Source of the DNA: Microbacteriaceae bacterium UBA4731
GTDB lineage: Bacteria; Actinomycetota; Actinomycetes; Actinomycetales; Microbacteriaceae
DNA length: 24,990 nucleotides
Direction: 5' to 3'
Assembly: GCA_002404115.1 (NCBI GenBank)
Contig: DHJB01000074.1
Coordinates: 5,562 to 30,551 of the forward strand
Every line of letters begins with the position of its first letter. Position 1 is the first letter of the stretch. The position numbers were made by a program, and so were the translations under genes. The notes beneath the pieces are model-generated. The model ran no database searches. It saw only the letters and a program-made list of their open reading frames with translations, and had not been told where the DNA came from. Positions 21,892-24,990 of this stretch are shown here, in pieces.

Positions 21892-23097
21892 TCAGCGGCG
21901 ACGGGTCGAACCGTCGTGGTCACTGATCGACCCGATAATGAGGGCGGCCTGCAGGATCAGGGCCTCCCTGGCCCCGGTCGCGTCATAGCCGATGACCTCT
22001 GACACCCGCTTGAGCCGGTAGCGCACCGTGTTGGGGTGCACGAACAGCTCGCGCGCCGTCGCCTCAAGCGACCGGCCGTTGTCGAGGTAGCACCAGAGCG
22101 TGGCGAGCAGCTCGGTCGAGTGGGCCTGCAGCGGACGGTAGATGCGGTGGATGAGCGTTGCACGGGCGAGCGGGTCGCCGGCGAGGGCACGTTCGGGCAG
22201 GAGATCGTCGGCCTGGACGGGCCTCGGGGCGTTGCGCCAGGAACGGGCGACGGCGAAACCGGCCAGGGCGGCCTTCGCACTCTTCGACGCGTCGACGAGG
22301 TTGGGCACTTCGTGGCCGAGAACCAGGTGGCCCGGCCCGAAGCTCGGCTCGAGTTGGACGGCGATCTCCATGAAGGTCAGCGCGGCGGCGGTCCCGATCG
22401 CGTCGTCGGCGTCGACGGCCGTCGGGTGGGCGCGGCCGATGACGAGCACCAGCCGGTTTCCCTGGACCCCGATCAGCACGTCGGCGGTCATGTGCCTGGC
22501 CGAGCGGCGCAGCTGGTCTACGTCGAGCATCTTGGGGGTGGTGCCGACGAGGACGCAGACCTCGCCGTGTCCGTGCCAGCCCAGCGCGGCGATCCGGCTG
22601 GGCAGTTCGTCGTCGTACTCGCCGCTGAGGATCGAGTCGACCACGAGGGCCTCGAGCCGAACGTCCCAGAGCCCGCGGGCCTCTGCCGCCCTGGCATAGA
22701 CATCCGCCGCACCGAACGCGATTTCCCGCGAGTACAGCAGGATGGCCTCACGGAGGAGTTCGCTGCCGTCCTTGACGCGCTCCTCGACCACCTCGACGGT
22801 GACCCGGATCAGCTGGAGCGTCTGCTGCAGGCTGATCGAGCGCAGCAGCTCGCGCGGCGCGGCGCCGAAGACATCCGCCGCGATCCACGGCGTCGACCGA
22901 GGATCCTCGAACCAGGAGATGAACGAGGTGATGCCGGCCTGCGCGACGAGGCCCACGGCGGACCGCCGCCCTGGCGGCATGTCGCCGTACCAGGGCAGCG
23001 TGTCCTCGAGACGCTTGAGCGTCGCTGTGGACAACTCACCGGATATCGTTCGAAGCCAGGTGAGCGTCTGTTCTTTCGTCTTGGGCGCCGGTGCCAC
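21892..23097 (-). CDS. fasR: FasR-type PucR-family transcriptional activator
   Basis: A 401-residue regulator of the PucR family with the C-terminal HTH_30 domain (SLEATARELFVHPNTVRYRLKRVSEVIGYD, near residues 352-381). The N-terminal part (TLTWLRTISGELSTATLKRLEDTLPWYGDMPPGRRSAVGLVAQAGI) is the hallmark of FasR of Streptomyces and relatives, reported to activate the adjacent FAS operon. GTG 23097 is chosen because it follows the aceE stop by 7 bases and gives a usual-length protein; an ATG at 23142 lies inside aceE. No Shine-Dalgarno precedes the GTG, so translational coupling to aceE is likely. It sits between aceE and fabD on one strand, matching a role in tuning fatty acid synthesis. Confidence 0.92.
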   Translation of the reverse strand: MAPAPKTKEQTLTWLRTISGELSTATLKRLEDTLPWYGDMPPGRRSAVGLVAQAGITSFISWFEDPRSTPWIAADVFGAAPRELLRSISLQQTLQLIRVTVEVVEERVKDGSELLREAILLYSREIAFGAADVYARAAEARGLWDVRLEALVVDSILSGEYDDELPSRIAALGWHGHGEVCVLVGTTPKMLDVDQLRRSARHMTADVLIGVQGNRLVLVIGRAHPTAVDADDAIGTAAALTFMEIAVQLEPSFGPGHLVLGHEVPNLVDASKSAKAALAGFAVARSWRNAPRPVQADDLLPERALAGDPLARATLIHRIYRPLQAHSTELLATLWCYLDNGRSLEATARELFVHPNTVRYRLKRVSEVIGYDATGAREALILQAALIIGSISDHDGSTRRR

Positions 23098-23104
23098 GGG
23101 GAGG

Positions 23105-24990
23105 TTAGCTCTCGCCCCCGGCAGAGCCGGTGGTGCCCGCATTCACGTCGTGCAGGCGGTACTTCGCGATCGCCTGGCCGACGAAGCTGCGGTCGACGAC
23201 GCCGCGGCGGGCGAGCTGTTCGAGGGTTCGCACCACCATCGACGGTCCGTCGATCTTGAAGAAGCGACGCGCCGCGGGGCGGGTGTCGGAGAAACCGAAG
23301 TCGTCGGCGCCGAGCGTCGCAAAGTCGCCGGGAACGAACTGGCGAATCTGGTCCGGCACGGCGTGCATGAAGTCGGTGACGGCAACGAACGGGCCCTCTG
23401 CGCCGGCGAGCTTCGTCGTGACATAGGGCGTGCGGGGCTCGGCATCCGGGTTGAGGAAGTTGTGCTCCTCGGCGGCGAGACCGTCGCGGCGCAGTTCGGC
23501 CCACGAGGTGACCGACCAGACATCCGCAGACACGCCCCAGTCCTCGGCCAGCAGCGTCTGGGCTTCCAGCGCCCAGGACACGGCGACGCCGGACGCCAGA
23601 AGCTGCGCCTTGGGACCGGTGAGCGTGGATTTCCTCAGGCGGTGGATGCCGCGCACGATGCCGTCGACGTCGACATCGGCCGGTTCGGCGGGCTGCACGT
23701 ACGGCTCGTTGTACACGGTGACGTAGTACATGACGTTCGGGGCTGCGTGGGTTCCGCCGTACATGCGCTCGAGGCCCGAGCGCACGATGTGGCCGATCTC
23801 ATAGCCGTACGCGGGGTCATAGGACACCACGGCGGGGTTCGTGGAAGCCAGCAGCGGCGAGTGGCCGTCCGCGTGCTGCAGGCCCTCGCCGGTGAGCGTC
23901 GTGCGCCCGGCGGTGGCGCCGATCATGAAGCCACGGGTCATCTGGTCGCCCGCGGCCCACATGGCGTCGCCGGTGCGCTGGAATCCGAACATCGAGTAGA
24001 AGACGTAGATCGGGATCAGGGCTTCACCCTGGGTGGAGTACGACGTGCCGACGTTGGTGAACGCGGCCAGCGCGCCGGCCTCGTTGATGCCGACGTGCAG
24101 GATCTGTCCCTGCGGGCTCTCCTTGTAGGCGAGCAGCTGGGCGTGGTCCACCGCGGTGTAGTGCTGGCCGTTCGGGTTGTAGATCTTCGCGTTCGGGAAG
24201 AACGCGTCGATGCCGAACGTGCGGGCCTCGTCGGGGATGATCGGCACGATCCGGTTGCCGAAGTCCTTCGCGCGGAGCAGGTCCTTGAGCAGGCGAACGA
24301 AAGCCATTGTGGTGGCGATCTCCTGCGTGCCGGATCCCTTCTTCGAGATCGCGTAGGTGGCGTCGTCCGGCAGGTTGACCTGCGTGTACTTGCTGCGTCG
24401 CTCCGGCAGGTAACCGCCGAGCGCGCGGCGGCGTTCGTGCAGGTACTGGATCGCCTCGTCCTGGTCGCCGGGGGTGTAGTACGGCGGCAGATACGGGTTC
24501 TCCTCGAGCTGGGCATCCGTGATCGGCACGTGCATGCTGTCGCGGAAGGTCTTGAGGTTGTCGAGCGTCATCTTCTTCATCTGGTGGGTCGCGTTGCGGC
24601 CCTCGAAGCTCGGTCCGAGGCCGTAGCCCTTGACCGTCTTCGCCAGGATGACGGTGGGCTGGCCCTTGTGCTCGGATGCCGCCTTGAACGCCGCGTACAC
24701 CTTGCGGTAGTCGTGGCCGCCGCGCTTGAGGTTCCAGACCTCGTCGTCGGTGTAGTTCTCGATGAGCTTGAGCGCGCGCGGGTCACGGCCGAAGAAGTTC
24801 TCCCGGACATAGGCGCCGCTTTCGGCCTTGTAGGTCTGGTAGTCGCCGTCGGGCGTGACGTTCATCAGGTTGAGCAGTGCACCGTCGGTGTCGCGGGCGA
24901 GCAGGTCGTCCCATTCGCGGCCCCAGACCACCTTGATGACGTTCCAGCCGGCACCGCGGAAGAAGCTCTCGAGCTCCTGGATGATCTTGC
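23105..24990 (-). CDS. aceE: Pyruvate dehydrogenase E1 component, 5' part outside the window
   Basis: C-terminal 627 residues of the homodimeric-type E1 of the pyruvate dehydrogenase complex, which decarboxylates pyruvate with thiamine diphosphate and passes the acetyl group to E2. The full protein is about 900 residues; the N-terminal cofactor domain with its GDG motif is beyond the window edge. Visible landmarks are [52 protein letters not shown] and [17 protein letters not shown], all typical of AceE. Frame stays open to 24990. It lies immediately upstream of fasR, linking acetyl-CoA supply to fatty acid synthesis. Confidence 0.97.
   Translation of the reverse strand, partial: KIIQELESFFRGAGWNVIKVVWGREWDDLLARDTDGALLNLMNVTPDGDYQTYKAESGAYVRENFFGRDPRALKLIENYTDDEVWNLKRGGHDYRKVYAAFKAASEHKGQPTVILAKTVKGYGLGPSFEGRNATHQMKKMTLDNLKTFRDSMHVPITDAQLEENPYLPPYYTPGDQDEAIQYLHERRRALGGYLPERRSKYTQVNLPDDATYAISKKGSGTQEIATTMAFVRLLKDLLRAKDFGNRIVPIIPDEARTFGIDAFFPNAKIYNPNGQHYTAVDHAQLLAYKESPQGQILHVGINEAGALAAFTNVGTSYSTQGEALIPIYVFYSMFGFQRTGDAMWAAGDQMTRGFMIGATAGRTTLTGEGLQHADGHSPLLASTNPAVVSYDPAYGYEIGHIVRSGLERMYGGTHAAPNVMYYVTVYNEPYVQPAEPADVDVDGIVRGIHRLRKSTLTGPKAQLLASGVAVSWALEAQTLLAEDWGVSADVWSVTSWAELRRDGLAAEEHNFLNPDAEPRTPYVTTKLAGAEGPFVAVTDFMHAVPDQIRQFVPGDFATLGADDFGFSDTRPAARRFFKIDGPSMVVRTLEQLARRGVVDRSFVGQAIAKYRLHDVNAGTTGSAGGES

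Noticed and set aside
1..24990. CRISPR array, tRNA, rRNA, insertion sequence or prophage
   Set aside because: No regular direct repeats with spacers, no cloverleaf-like or rRNA sequence noticed, and no transposase or integrase among the coding frames.

Overview
The window is high-GC DNA with dense, mostly short-spaced genes, several GTG/TTG starts and GC-rich hairpin terminators. The order aceE, PucR-type regulator, fabD, fabH, acpP, fabF followed by a DUF3145 gene points to an actinobacterium, most likely of the family Microbacteriaceae (inference from gene order and protein style; no rRNA is present). I see no tRNA, rRNA, insertion sequence, integrase or CRISPR array, so this reads as ordinary chromosome with two metal- or envelope-related islands.

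Layout. (1) 1-3130, plus strand: the tail of a carbon monoxide dehydrogenase-type molybdenum hydroxylase accessory cluster: a CoxE-like VWA protein, a membrane-tethered CoxG and an XdhC/CoxI protein. The structural genes must lie left of the window. (2) 3114-3410, minus: a small antibiotic-biosynthesis-monooxygenase-fold (ABM) protein whose end overlaps xdhC. (3) 3663-6635, plus: a translationally coupled trio of secreted LolA/RseB-fold protein with a His-rich repeat, ABC ATPase and ABC-2 permease. (4) 6652-8881: HdeD-like membrane protein and a small unknown protein (minus), then an SPW-repeat membrane protein and a TetR regulator (plus). A perfect TetR-style palindrome lies on the -35 box of the SPW promoter. 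(5) 8892-13002: YdjM-like membrane protein and a CPH-type CopB copper ATPase (minus), the latter apparently leaderless with a CsoR-like operator filling its promoter spacer. A divergent YxWxxD lipoprotein (plus) and a macro-like protein (minus) follow.

(6) 13116-17933, plus: PAP2 phosphatase, phosphoribosyltransferase, a PolA-like polymerase with a degenerate exonuclease half, DUF1684 and DUF3145. (7) 18170-24990, minus: the type II fatty acid synthase operon fabD-fabH-acpP-fabF, its FasR-type activator, and the C-terminal two thirds of the pyruvate dehydrogenase E1 gene, cut by the window end. Region 7 makes metabolic sense as a unit: pyruvate dehydrogenase supplies acetyl-CoA, FabD loads malonyl groups on ACP, FabH starts and FabF elongates chains, and FasR would set the level.

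The most interesting signals are regulatory and structural: the CopB promoter/operator design, the TetR palindrome at 7740, an 18-bp palindrome at the DUF3145 promoter, an 18-bp-arm inverted repeat at 18092-18156, an acpP-fabF intercistronic hairpin, and three short tandem repeats with periods divisible by three at or in gene ends in the first 7.3 kb.
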